Positions 19,159 to 28,515 of a DNA stretch of 35,925 bases are shown in pieces. Source of the DNA: Bacilli bacterium (GTDB taxonomy: Bacteria; Bacillota_I; Bacilli_A; Izemoplasmatales; Hujiaoplasmataceae); NCBI GenBank assembly GCA_018400565.1, contig JAGYMP010000243.1, positions 1 through 35,925 on the forward strand. Reading direction: 5' to 3'. Numbering within the stretch: the stretch's first letter is position 1; every line of letters starts with the position of its first letter. Below the pieces are notes generated by a model. It had not been told where the DNA came from and made no database searches. It saw only the letters and a list, made by a program, of their open reading frames with translations. Position numbers and translations under genes: made by a program.

Positions 19159-20076
19159 TCAATCGCTGCCGAACAAAATCTTGCTCACCCGCGTAAATGC
19201 AAACACTATCAGGAACAGAACCACGGAAAGCGCCGATGCATAGCCCATTTCATATCGCAGGAATCCAAAGTCCGCAATATGATTCACGATCAACGATCCG
19301 GAGTATTGCGGCGTTGGGTTGATTCCGGAAAGAAGCACACCGATTTCACCCATGTTGAAAGCATTGACAATCGCCATTACCGCTCCGAACAGCATCTGTG
19401 GTTTCATGGCGGGAATGGTTATGTAAAAGATCTCCTGAAACCTGTTCTTCATCCCGTCGATGCGTGCGGCTTCATAAAGCTCGGGGTTGATGTTCAGAAT
19501 ACCGGCAAGCATTGCCAAAAAACCAATTCCCATACTGCTCCACAATGACACGATGATCATGATGTTCAACAAATAATCGGGGGATTGCAAAAATTGAATC
19601 GGCTGTTCAATGAAATCATAATGTAACAAGAACGCATTAAAATAACCTGTCTCACTACCATTGAAAAGGGAACGCCACAAAATGGTCACCAAAATGGCGC
19701 CGACCATCGATGGTGTGTAAAGCAACAGTGACAGATATTTTCTGGGACCTCTCTGCAACTGCGCGAGCATCCAGGCCATCAAAAAAGACAGAGCAAAACC
19801 CCCGGGACCGACAATAAAAGCATATTTCAATGTGTTCGGGATGATGTTTCTCACAAACGGCTCATCACCGGTCAACATGTAAACATAATTGTCAAAACCT
19901 GCGAATTCCGGCGGGTTGATTGTGTCAAAATATGTGAAAGACAAGGAAAATGCAATCAATATCGGAACAATGATAAATCCGAGGAAAATGAGAACATAAG
20001 GCAATACAAGCATGACCGATGACAAAATGTTTTTTTGCTTCTTGGTCACGGGGAAAAGAAAATCATGCTTCATCAT
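19159..20076 (-). CDS. Carbohydrate ABC transporter permease (MalF-like)
   Basis: 305 aa; [54 protein letters not shown] (EAA loop). Confidence 0.93.
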   Translation of the reverse strand: MMKHDFLFPVTKKQKNILSSVMLVLPYVLIFLGFIIVPILIAFSLSFTYFDTINPPEFAGFDNYVYMLTGDEPFVRNIIPNTLKYAFIVGPGGFALSFLMAWMLAQLQRGPRKYLSLLLYTPSMVGAILVTILWRSLFNGSETGYFNAFLLHYDFIEQPIQFLQSPDYLLNIMIIVSLWSSMGIGFLAMLAGILNINPELYEAARIDGMKNRFQEIFYITIPAMKPQMLFGAVMAIVNAFNMGEIGVLLSGINPTPQYSGSLIVNHIADFGFLRYEMGYASALSVVLFLIVFAFTRVSKILFGSD

Positions 20077-23032
20077 CTTCGCCCTCCCCTGCTTCTAGTT
20101 GCTGTCGGATCCATTCCAGATCGGCGATGCGATAGGGTTTAATCATGATGCCATTTTCCAAATATCCAAACTCAATCATCTTCCGTTCGATTTCACGGTT
20201 CATGTCTGTGACAACATCATCAATCGCCACACGTGCCGACTGGTTTTCGAACACCATTTTGTTCCAAATATCGGATATGCCGCGCTCCACAAGATATTGT
20301 CCGGGTGTGCGCGGGACATCACGGATCCAATGGATCTGGCTCATGATGACCGCTTTGTCGTCAGCCGGTATCGCCAACTCCTCAATGGCATTATAATTTG
20401 CTGAAAGCCACAAGAATGTCGGTCCATACGTTGATTGCATGTTTCTCGCAAACTCAATTTGGGTGTCTGTTGAAAGCCACCATTTGAAAAAAGTCCATAC
20501 ATCATCAATGTGCTTGGAATCATTGAATATGATGCCGCCCATGCCATTTCCGACATACCACCGGTTCATGTCGCCGGTATCCGAATCTACATAGGCAGGC
20601 GTCGGAGCCAATTCCCATTTGCCTTCGATTTCAGGTGCGGAATTGGATATGGTCACATAATCGTTGAAATTGATGATTCCGATCGGCAGGGAATTATAGC
20701 GGAATTCGTTATAAAAGGACGGAACCTGTTCGGGAACGGAATAAGTCGTGAAAAGATCGCCTAAGAACTGCAAAGCTTCCACGGACGCCCGATCATCCAA
20801 ACTGACATTCAAACCATTCTCCGTATAAATCTGACCACCATATTGGTAGATCAGCGGCACGGTCTGATAAAACCATTTAGTGCTCGGTCCTCCCGCCGTC
20901 GGATAATAGAAATTCATGTCATAGCGTTGCAACTGAGGCAAAAGACCCAAAACATCCTGCCAAGTGTCGGGGACGGACAAATCCAGTGACGAGAAGATAT
21001 CCTCCCGATAGATGATCGCATTGAAATTCAATGTTTCCGGCATGGCATAAACACCTTCATTGAAGGTGTACGGAACCATGGCACCCGGTACAAATTTATC
21101 GCCCGCATACGTCCAGAAATCATCAAACTGCGTGAGGTCATACAAAGCCCCACGGATCGCTAGATTATAAGGGACATACGAAGGGAGGCCGAAGGCCGCA
21201 TCGGGGGTCACGTCGCCCGCACTGGCCAACACGAGTTTGTCAACATTCGGCATGACCGAAAAATCAACACGTATGCCGGTTTGCGGGGTAAAGAGCGAAT
21301 CAGAGATTTTCTGCATCGCATCCACATGTGTCGTCGAACGTCCGACCCATATCTGTAAGGCTTCTGAATTTTCGTCATATTCATAATACTTGTCGGCGGA
21401 AAGCGATACGACAAATTCCTCAAACACAACACCGATACGTTTGAAAATGGACACATTTTTCGGTGTCACACGCCCGTTCGCCAGATGGATTTGATTCAAC
21501 GACATATTTTGCTCTTCCATGAAACCGATGGTATCGCCCAAATATTGGTTGACTGAACTCGATCCGCTGTAAAGCTGATCAACATATAAAGGTAATTCAT
21601 CGGGTTTTTCACTAATGTCATCAATCGCTTCAACGGCCAAGTTCAAAAACGATAGCTTACTCGATAAATCTTGTTTCTCGGAATATTGTGACAATTGCAG
21701 GATGTTGTATTTCAGAATCGTCTCATAAGCCTGCAAATAATCGACGGTTTCCGGAAAAACTTTCGTGAACTCCCATGTCCGATCCTCGACAATCACATTT
21801 CCGGTGACCTTTCGAATATCAAGCGCAAACGCATTGATATGATTGATGATGACCTGCATGTCATTGATGCGTTCAGATAATCTTGCGGTGTCCGCAGTCA
21901 GGGATATCACATGGCGCCCTTCATCCAGAAAAAAGGAAAACGTATCGTCCTTGTCCGACAAGGTCGTCATTTCCCATGATTTGTCCGTGGCTTCGATCAT
22001 GATGGATTTCGCTTCCTCAAAGGGCACTTGCCCATCAATCCTTACGGTGCGAAAAACATTGAAGTCAGCAGAATCAGTTGCGTAATACAACGATAATTCA
22101 TAGAGACCGGACACCGGAACATCAACTTCGTAAAAGAGGGTCTGACCGGGTTCTTCCCAAGCTTCAACAACATTGATTTTTTTATGGCGGGCATCAAACG
22201 GTGCTACCGAAGGGGTTTGGCGATTGTCCACCCGAATAAACGCCGAATCCTTCATCATGTAATCGGTCGCCTGCAAGACAATCTCTTGTTCGGGTTTCGC
22301 ATCATCACTGTGCATCGCGAGATATTGATTATAATCGGGCGTGGGTTGCGGGGCTTTGACGCTTAATTGTCCCAGAATCAAAACCTCGGGTGACGGGTTG
22401 CTCACTTCAATCGTGTTGATGCCGGACTCAAGGTAAAAATACAATCCATCCTCGGACACATATCGGTTATCATTGAGCGTCACCGAATGCCAGCCGATCC
22501 TAACTTGCTGCGAGGGGCTTAATTCATCCCCGTACCGATCGATTTCGTAATTTTTTGTTTCGTCCTGCCATATGATCGGCAACGTCAACATTTCTGCCTC
22601 TTCAAACGGGATCTCCCCGTTGATCTTGACATTCACCAAATAGTTATTCAGGGTGTCCCCGTTCAAAAAGTAATCCATGGCAATCTTATAATAGCCTTCA
22701 TGCTCCACGACGACATCATAAATCGCCTGTTGTCCTTCTTTCACAAGAACGGCTTGTCGGTCGCCATCCGAGTGTTGGTCACTTATGTTACCTTGAGAAA
22801 GGGAAACATCACCGTCATTGAGTGTGTAATCAATGTCCGCGTAATCCACATAGTCAACATAGGGATTCTCCCCCAGATCATCCACCAAATACTGATATGC
22901 GTCGCGATAGGACTCCGTATCGACCTCCGATTCATATTGATCGAGCCGGCTTCTGTCAAAACCAATGATCAGCATCGCAACGATGCCGATGATCACGGCG
23001 AAAAATACTGTTTTTAAAATTCTTTTTTTCAT
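20063..23032 (-). CDS. TM-anchored solute-binding protein (SBP_bac_1-like) fused to two N-terminal CBM35/6-like modules
   Basis: 989 aa; N-terminal [27 protein letters not shown] without lipobox Cys; two beta-sandwich-like segments ([21 protein letters not shown]..., [21 protein letters not shown]...); C-terminal half with [75 protein letters not shown]. Confidence 0.85.
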   Translation of the reverse strand: MKKRILKTVFFAVIIGIVAMLIIGFDRSRLDQYESEVDTESYRDAYQYLVDDLGENPYVDYVDYADIDYTLNDGDVSLSQGNISDQHSDGDRQAVLVKEGQQAIYDVVVEHEGYYKIAMDYFLNGDTLNNYLVNVKINGEIPFEEAEMLTLPIIWQDETKNYEIDRYGDELSPSQQVRIGWHSVTLNDNRYVSEDGLYFYLESGINTIEVSNPSPEVLILGQLSVKAPQPTPDYNQYLAMHSDDAKPEQEIVLQATDYMMKDSAFIRVDNRQTPSVAPFDARHKKINVVEAWEEPGQTLFYEVDVPVSGLYELSLYYATDSADFNVFRTVRIDGQVPFEEAKSIMIEATDKSWEMTTLSDKDDTFSFFLDEGRHVISLTADTARLSERINDMQVIINHINAFALDIRKVTGNVIVEDRTWEFTKVFPETVDYLQAYETILKYNILQLSQYSEKQDLSSKLSFLNLAVEAIDDISEKPDELPLYVDQLYSGSSSVNQYLGDTIGFMEEQNMSLNQIHLANGRVTPKNVSIFKRIGVVFEEFVVSLSADKYYEYDENSEALQIWVGRSTTHVDAMQKISDSLFTPQTGIRVDFSVMPNVDKLVLASAGDVTPDAAFGLPSYVPYNLAIRGALYDLTQFDDFWTYAGDKFVPGAMVPYTFNEGVYAMPETLNFNAIIYREDIFSSLDLSVPDTWQDVLGLLPQLQRYDMNFYYPTAGGPSTKWFYQTVPLIYQYGGQIYTENGLNVSLDDRASVEALQFLGDLFTTYSVPEQVPSFYNEFRYNSLPIGIINFNDYVTISNSAPEIEGKWELAPTPAYVDSDTGDMNRWYVGNGMGGIIFNDSKHIDDVWTFFKWWLSTDTQIEFARNMQSTYGPTFLWLSANYNAIEELAIPADDKAVIMSQIHWIRDVPRTPGQYLVERGISDIWNKMVFENQSARVAIDDVVTDMNREIERKMIEFGYLENGIMIKPYRIADLEWIRQQLEAGEGEDDEA

Positions 23033-23066
23033 GATGTTCCCCCCATAAACCCAAGGATTGTTCTAG

Positions 23067-24653
23067 TCAGTCGCCGAATCGCTCATCGCCTTCGGCATAA
23101 CCATAATGGGTGATCAGAGAATCTTCGACTTCCTGCCAGGCCATATCAAGCCGGTCATTGAAAAGGTCGGTCCAGGGATCCAACTTGGAATAAAAAGTGT
23201 CAAGCCATGCGGGATCCTCGATGGTAATGTCACCGATTTCATAGAAATACCAAAATTCCTCAAAGATCATCTCACGTGTTTCCGTGGTTTCATCGGTATA
23301 AAACCAGGGATAGATTTTATCACTGATGGCTTTGACGTCACCGGAGCGGATGATGTCCAACATCGCTTCGAAACCGGGTTTGTCCTCATAATAACTGTTG
23401 CTTCCGATCTGATACCAATAATCCATCTGTTCATCAAAAAGTTCTCCAGTGGTCACCGGCAGACTCGCATCTGCCGCGCCGGTCACGACATTGACTTGAC
23501 CTTCGGTTGATGTTTCACCGTATTCCTGGGTTGCACGCGCTTCCCGGGCTCTTGAATCAGCGATCATGAAGATGGCAAACTCATAGGCCACGTCCATTTT
23601 CTCTTTTTCCTCGACGCTGCATTCGGGGTCGCCGTCGTCGTTGCAGTAATTATACACACCCAGGGGATCGGTGACCGTTGAGATCGTTGTTTCCCTTTCA
23701 TTGTAACCCGGGAACGGATACACATCAAAACCATCCGGTCCGGGCATGCTGCTGTTATGTTGCGCGAATGTATCCAAATACCAAGGATCTTCGGGGTACA
23801 CGGTCACAACTCCGTCTGAGAATGCATCAGGGGCCCAGGTCACATGTTCGTCTTGATAATCTTCTTCGTGGGCATAGAATTGATAGTCATTCCATTCTTT
23901 CATGCCGTCCGCGAAGAATTGTCGGACCTCTTCCGTGTCCAAATCCACATAACTATTGTCATAAAGATCGTCATAGATGAACATTTGTTTTGCCCAAGTG
24001 CTAGGTAATGCCCCCAACCCGCTGTAACCATCGGCCTGCCCTTCGCCGTTCATGACGAGGTCGCTGAAATCATCGAAATCCCAACTGGGTTGAACTTCCG
24101 GTAAGAATTCATCCTGAATAATGTTCTGGTTGATATACATACCATGCGGGATGAAGTAGCCGGGCAATGCGGCCTGCATGCCAAAGTAGTTGGCCTGCTC
24201 CATCAATCCCGGGTTCAGCTGTTGGTATAACTCATCATCCTCATAAACGGATAAATCAGCCAAAACACCTTGTTTCAACAGTTGAACGGTGTCAATGATT
24301 GAAAACACAGAAGGATAACTCCCGTATTTATCTTTATAATTGCTTAATTCCTGATCCCAGAAAACGCCGCCGTCATCCGGCCCCGCTTCCTTTCCGAGAT
24401 AATTAATCTTGACGTTCGGATAAATCTCGTTGAAAGCTTTGGCAGTCGCATAAATCGATGCCACTTTTTTGTTGGTCAAATCTTCTGCAGTGAAGTTTTG
24501 ATGTCCGATATCTTTATAATGGATGCCATTGCCTGCCCACGTCATCAATGATATTTCGGCAGTCACATCGGTATCCAATCCGTCATTCCCTCCACAGGCA
24601 GTGATGACGAACGCAAATATCATCATCATCAAAACAATGATCATTCGTTTCAT
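23067..24653 (-). CDS. Extracellular carbohydrate solute-binding lipoprotein
   Basis: 528 aa; MKRMIIVLMMMIFAFVITACGGND lipobox; SBP features (ISLMTWAGNG, YATAKAFNEIYPNVKINYLGKE, VFSIIDTVQLLKQGVLADLSVY); RBS AGGAGG. Confidence 0.88.
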   Translation of the reverse strand: MKRMIIVLMMMIFAFVITACGGNDGLDTDVTAEISLMTWAGNGIHYKDIGHQNFTAEDLTNKKVASIYATAKAFNEIYPNVKINYLGKEAGPDDGGVFWDQELSNYKDKYGSYPSVFSIIDTVQLLKQGVLADLSVYEDDELYQQLNPGLMEQANYFGMQAALPGYFIPHGMYINQNIIQDEFLPEVQPSWDFDDFSDLVMNGEGQADGYSGLGALPSTWAKQMFIYDDLYDNSYVDLDTEEVRQFFADGMKEWNDYQFYAHEEDYQDEHVTWAPDAFSDGVVTVYPEDPWYLDTFAQHNSSMPGPDGFDVYPFPGYNERETTISTVTDPLGVYNYCNDDGDPECSVEEKEKMDVAYEFAIFMIADSRAREARATQEYGETSTEGQVNVVTGAADASLPVTTGELFDEQMDYWYQIGSNSYYEDKPGFEAMLDIIRSGDVKAISDKIYPWFYTDETTETREMIFEEFWYFYEIGDITIEDPAWLDTFYSKLDPWTDLFNDRLDMAWQEVEDSLITHYGYAEGDERFGD

Positions 24654-24721
24654 AACAATCTGTCCTCCTATTCGTTCATCGACAAATCAAACGTGAGACA
24701 TCATATTTTCAGTCCGTCGAC

Positions 24722-24764
24722 AAAAATGAAAAACCAAAGGGACAAGCACCTAGGTACTTGTCCC
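24722..24764 (-). terminator. Terminator or attenuator hairpin downstream of the 24787..25620 gene
   Basis: Minus strand GGGACAAGTACCTAGGTGCTTGTCCC followed by TTTGGTTTTTCATTTTTG; near-perfect 26-bp inverted repeat. Confidence 0.75.
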
Positions 24765-24786
24765 GGATGAATCGTAACAATGATAC

Positions 24787-25620
24787 CTATTCAATCAATT
24801 CTTGGACGACAACGTTATCAATATAAACGGTCGTTACGGTTTCATCGCCTTCAATTGATCCCAGTTCAAATGTAACAACACCATCTGTCGTGTCTGCTTC
24901 CGACACAGTGAATGTGTAAGTGTAAGTCTGCATATCTGTTGTCAATTCGAATACTTCGTAATCATCGCCATAAATCGTAAACCAAGGTGCCGTATCGAGT
25001 AAGACACCGACTTGGGAGGCCATGCTTCTGGCTTCGTCGGCGCGTGCATCAAAGGAGACTTGATAGGTTTTACCGTTCTCATAAGTCAATCCGCCTTGAT
25101 GCATACGTGGTGAAGCAGGTCCCCAGGAAACTGCGGTCATCTCAATGACCATTTCGCCGTTTTCGGCAGTGACATTTGCAGCGCCGCCTTCAAATTCACC
25201 TTTTTCCCAACCAGTCAATTCGTTCGTCTCAAAATCACCGTTGTCAATCATGTTATCACCGGCAACCGGTTCTCCTTTTTCGATCGTAACGGTGGAAATC
25301 TTCATTGCGCTCAAATCGTTGCTGTTGGTGACCGTGTATGTCAGTGTGCATTCGATGCCTCCGACAGTCACGACACCGTCTTCGAGGTTAAGGCAATCAG
25401 TGCCGTCAACTTCGATCTGGTCGGTGATGTCCCCGTCGATTTCATCCGTCGCAGTGACACCTTCCAACGGGTCGAACTCATCCCCGGCGGTCAATGTCAC
25501 AAAGGATTCGATTCCCGACAATGTCGGAACGGTCGGTTCGACGGTTGTGGTCGTTTCACCGCATGCCGCCAAGAACACGACAAACAATAACGATAACAAT
25601 AAACCCGTAATCTTTTTCAT
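24787..25620 (-). CDS. Lipoprotein with DUF5011-like domain and CBM4/9 (CenC-like) carbohydrate-binding module
   Basis: 277 aa; MKKITGLLLSLLFVVFLAACGE; LEGVTATDEIDGDITDQIEVDG (DUF5011-like); MIDNGDFETNELTGWEKG...YQVSFDARADEARSMASQVG...TVYIDNVVVQE (CBM4/9-like). Confidence 0.85.
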   Translation of the reverse strand: MKKITGLLLSLLFVVFLAACGETTTTVEPTVPTLSGIESFVTLTAGDEFDPLEGVTATDEIDGDITDQIEVDGTDCLNLEDGVVTVGGIECTLTYTVTNSNDLSAMKISTVTIEKGEPVAGDNMIDNGDFETNELTGWEKGEFEGGAANVTAENGEMVIEMTAVSWGPASPRMHQGGLTYENGKTYQVSFDARADEARSMASQVGVLLDTAPWFTIYGDDYEVFELTTDMQTYTYTFTVSEADTTDGVVTFELGSIEGDETVTTVYIDNVVVQELIE

Positions 25621-25661
25621 TTTAAAATTCCTCCAAAATATATTTTTTTGTTTCTTATGCG

Positions 25662-26825
25662 TTATTCTTCATCACTTTGCATCAAACCGGTACCTTGGTA
25701 AACACGGACATAATCGATTATCATTTCAGCTTCCGTCAAATCAGTGTCAATGCCTTGTGAGCCTCCCCAGGTACCGCCAAAAGCGATGTTCATGATAAGG
25801 TAAAACTCTTGATTGTACGGCCAGATTTGCCAATATTCATCTTCTTCCAGTTGACTGAAAGAATCAACTTGGAACTTATATTCAAAATACTCCTGACCAT
25901 CGACATACCAGACGATTTTGTCCGGCAACCATTCCACGGAGTACACATGATATTCCGTTCTTGCGTTTTCCACATGAATGGAACCGCCGCGATGTGTGCC
26001 TGCCATACCATTATATAATTTAGTGTGGATGGTACCATGGACCATATCCGGATCATATCCGACATGTTCCATTATGTCCAGCTCACCGCTGCTGGGCCAA
26101 CCACCGTACACATCATATTGGGGCATCATCCAAAATGCAGGCCATGTTCCAAGTCCCGAGGGCAAAATCGCCCGTATCTCGATTTTTGCATACTTCCAAA
26201 AATCTTTGTCTTCCGTCGTCAGTTTTGCAGAGGTATAATTACGATTATCGTAATCTTCTTTCAAAAGGCGGATCGTGAGTGCTCCATCGGAAACATAGGC
26301 ATTTTCTTCACGATCGGTGTAATATTGGATTTCGTTATTTCCGAATCCCCAGCCACCGGTCTCCAAGTTCCATTTGTTACTGTCAGGCAGACCTTCATAA
26401 TCGAATTCATCAGAAAAAACCAGTTCGTATTCGCCAATGTCATAATCAGCCAGTTCGTCCCAGAAACTCGTGATGACAATCGATAAATCTTCGGAGGTTC
26501 TGACACCTGCGTTGTTAATCACATTATATGTGATCATATACGTCCCGGATTCGGTAACCTCATTAGATGAGTCAAGGGGAAGCTGGTCAACACCCGTGAT
26601 AAAAATTGAATCCGTGATGTTTCCGTCGACCGGATCGAAAGCGACTATCCCATCGTATGGATCGTAAACGTCACCAACCCTTAATTCAAGCGTGCCGTCC
26701 TCCGGCAACCCCTGGATATCCGGAGAATAATCCGATCCATCCGGTTGACTGTCTTCACACGAAACCATGACAAAGGTTGTGAGTATCATTAAAAAAACAA
26801 TTAATATTTTACGTTTAGATCGCAA
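25662..26825 (-). CDS. GH16 endo-beta-1,3-glucanase lipoprotein with DUF5011-like domain (TTG start)
   Basis: 387 aa; MRSKRKILIVFLMILTTFVMVSCED; PYDGIVAFDPVDGNITDSIFITG; GH16 motif WPSSGELDIMEHVGYDPDMVHGTIHTKLYN. Initiation codon is TTG, preceded by AAGGAG. Confidence 0.93.
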   Translation of the reverse strand: MRSKRKILIVFLMILTTFVMVSCEDSQPDGSDYSPDIQGLPEDGTLELRVGDVYDPYDGIVAFDPVDGNITDSIFITGVDQLPLDSSNEVTESGTYMITYNVINNAGVRTSEDLSIVITSFWDELADYDIGEYELVFSDEFDYEGLPDSNKWNLETGGWGFGNNEIQYYTDREENAYVSDGALTIRLLKEDYDNRNYTSAKLTTEDKDFWKYAKIEIRAILPSGLGTWPAFWMMPQYDVYGGWPSSGELDIMEHVGYDPDMVHGTIHTKLYNGMAGTHRGGSIHVENARTEYHVYSVEWLPDKIVWYVDGQEYFEYKFQVDSFSQLEEDEYWQIWPYNQEFYLIMNIAFGGTWGGSQGIDTDLTEAEMIIDYVRVYQGTGLMQSDEE

Positions 26826-26888
26826 AATGTTGGCTCCTTTCGGATAATCAGTATATTATAAAAACCGATTTCTTTGTTATACGCTTAC

Positions 26889-26917
26889 ATTATACATATA
26901 CCAGAACTATTTGTCAA
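26889..26917 (-). promoter_or_regulatory. Consensus sigma-A promoter for the GH16 / CBM lipoprotein operon
   Basis: Minus strand TTGACA (26912-26917), 17-bp spacer, TATAAT (26889-26894). Confidence 0.85.
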
Positions 26918-27015
26918 CATCATAAATCATATTATCATAGGAAATAGGGCTCTAATGAACGTTTGTGGAGATTTTCATCTATATTTGTGGATGCAATGAA
27001 CGAGCAAAAAGCGCG

Positions 27016-27029
27016 CGTTTTCGAAAACG
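27016..27029. promoter_or_regulatory. LacI-type operator-like palindrome CGTTTTCGAAAACG
   Basis: Perfect 14-bp palindrome; on the plus strand continues as CGAAAACGTTTATA, matching related sites at 5133-5145 and 30961-30971. Confidence 0.5.
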
Positions 27030-27065
27030 TTTATATATTTGGCACTGATGAAATCTCAGACTGAA

Positions 27066-28073
27066 TTATATCGAACTTCTTGCGATAAATTGTGGTTTGA
27101 TGCGCAATTCTCCGAAATCCGGATTCTTCTCTTGATTCTCAATGCTAGCCAACAAATACTTGGCGGCTTCAACACCTATCTTCTTTTTGTTTTGTTTCAT
27201 TGTGGCCAACGGCGGTTGATAATACTTGGCGAAGGGTATGTCATCAAAACCTATGATGGCGATATCACCCGGAATATCGATACCGTTTTCGATTAATCGC
27301 CGCATGACACCGAACGCGATGTCATCCGAACCGACAAAAATACCCGTGGGCGGTTTGTCCATCTGCAACACTTTCCCCGCAGTGCGATAACCGGCTTCAA
27401 ATGTGAAATACTCCGAAACCCAGATCAAATCTTCATCTTCGGAAAGACCTACCGCTCGCAAACCTTTTCGATAACCCATGATACGTTCATAGCCCGCAAT
27501 GCTTTGCTCAGGTCCTGCGATATGCGCAATACGTCTGTGCCCTCTTTCATATAGTTTTTGTACGGCAAGGCTAGCTCCATAAATGTTGTCCGTCATCACG
27601 GTATAAATACGATCGCTGACGAGATCGGTGGTCACACAGGGAATGTCACTCTCAATCAACTCTTCCAATTCTTCGTTACTCGGTTCGGAAACAACGATAA
27701 ACACGCCATCGATCTGCTTATATCGACAAAATTCCAAATATGTCATTTCCGTTTGTCCCAAATTCCGGATTACAAACGTTATTTCATAACCCCTTGTCTC
27801 GACATAATCCTTGAATGCTTGAATCACGCTGGAAAAAAAATGGTGTTCCAGGCCGATGTTCAGGTTTTCTGAATATATGATCCCAATCGAAAAAGATCGT
27901 TTGGTCTTCAATTGCGATGCACTGGCGCTCGGAATATACCGGACCTTGTTTGCATAGCGGATGATTCTTTTTCTGGTTTTCTCACTGACCCCTTTCACGC
28001 CATTCAAAGATTTTGAAACCGTGCTCGGGGCAACGTTCAGTTCTTTTGCGATGTCATAAATTGTTTTCTTCAT
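27066..28073 (-). CDS. LacI family transcriptional regulator
   Basis: Start MKKTIYDIAKELNVAPSTVSKSLNGVKGVSEKTRKRI (HTH) after GGTGAG; periplasmic-binding-like domain GIFVGSDDIAFGVMRRLIENGIDIPGDIAIIGFDDIPFAKYYQPPLATM. Confidence 0.96.
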   Translation of the reverse strand: MKKTIYDIAKELNVAPSTVSKSLNGVKGVSEKTRKRIIRYANKVRYIPSASASQLKTKRSFSIGIIYSENLNIGLEHHFFSSVIQAFKDYVETRGYEITFVIRNLGQTEMTYLEFCRYKQIDGVFIVVSEPSNEELEELIESDIPCVTTDLVSDRIYTVMTDNIYGASLAVQKLYERGHRRIAHIAGPEQSIAGYERIMGYRKGLRAVGLSEDEDLIWVSEYFTFEAGYRTAGKVLQMDKPPTGIFVGSDDIAFGVMRRLIENGIDIPGDIAIIGFDDIPFAKYYQPPLATMKQNKKKIGVEAAKYLLASIENQEKNPDFGELRIKPQFIARSSI

Positions 28074-28515
28074 ATTCTCACCTATCCACAATCATTTTAT
28101 ATAACCATTATATCATAGCAGCAAACTTGATTGTCACATGTTTTGAAAGCAGAAAGATGGTTGCTGTCAGGCAACCATCTCTGCGGTTCAAAATATGAAA
28201 ATCTATAAAAAAATAAAAAGGAGAACTTTGTCATTCGGTGAATAAACTTTTAATTATGTGAAAGCATTCACCCATCCAAACCATGTCATCGTTATTCATG
28301 ATTCTTCATCACATATTTCAAATAAAAGTGTTTCTTTATCACGTATATACAAAAGTTATTTTAAGATTTCCGGGACGGAGAAACAATCCCCGCCCGGAAA
28401 CAAATATGTTTACGATGTTGATTCATTTGTCAACCAGCGCATCTGTTATCCATGATAGACTAAATAGTCACATAGAGAGACAACTTGACATGATTGAAAA
28501 ATGTTGGATGTTTAT

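Noticed and set aside
25145-25795. 216-aa plus-strand ORF
   Set aside because: Antisense to the CBM lipoprotein and end of GH16, both with clear domain matches; composition is consistent with a mirror ORF.
27016-27029. Palindrome as an intrinsic terminator for the first LacI gene
   Set aside because: The stem is AT-rich and short with almost no loop. A role is not excluded because CGCGCTTTTT follows on the minus strand, but recurrence of the motif at other promoters favours an operator.
28217-28246. Short TTG-initiated ORF after AAGGAG on the plus strand
   Set aside because: Only about five codons; no support.
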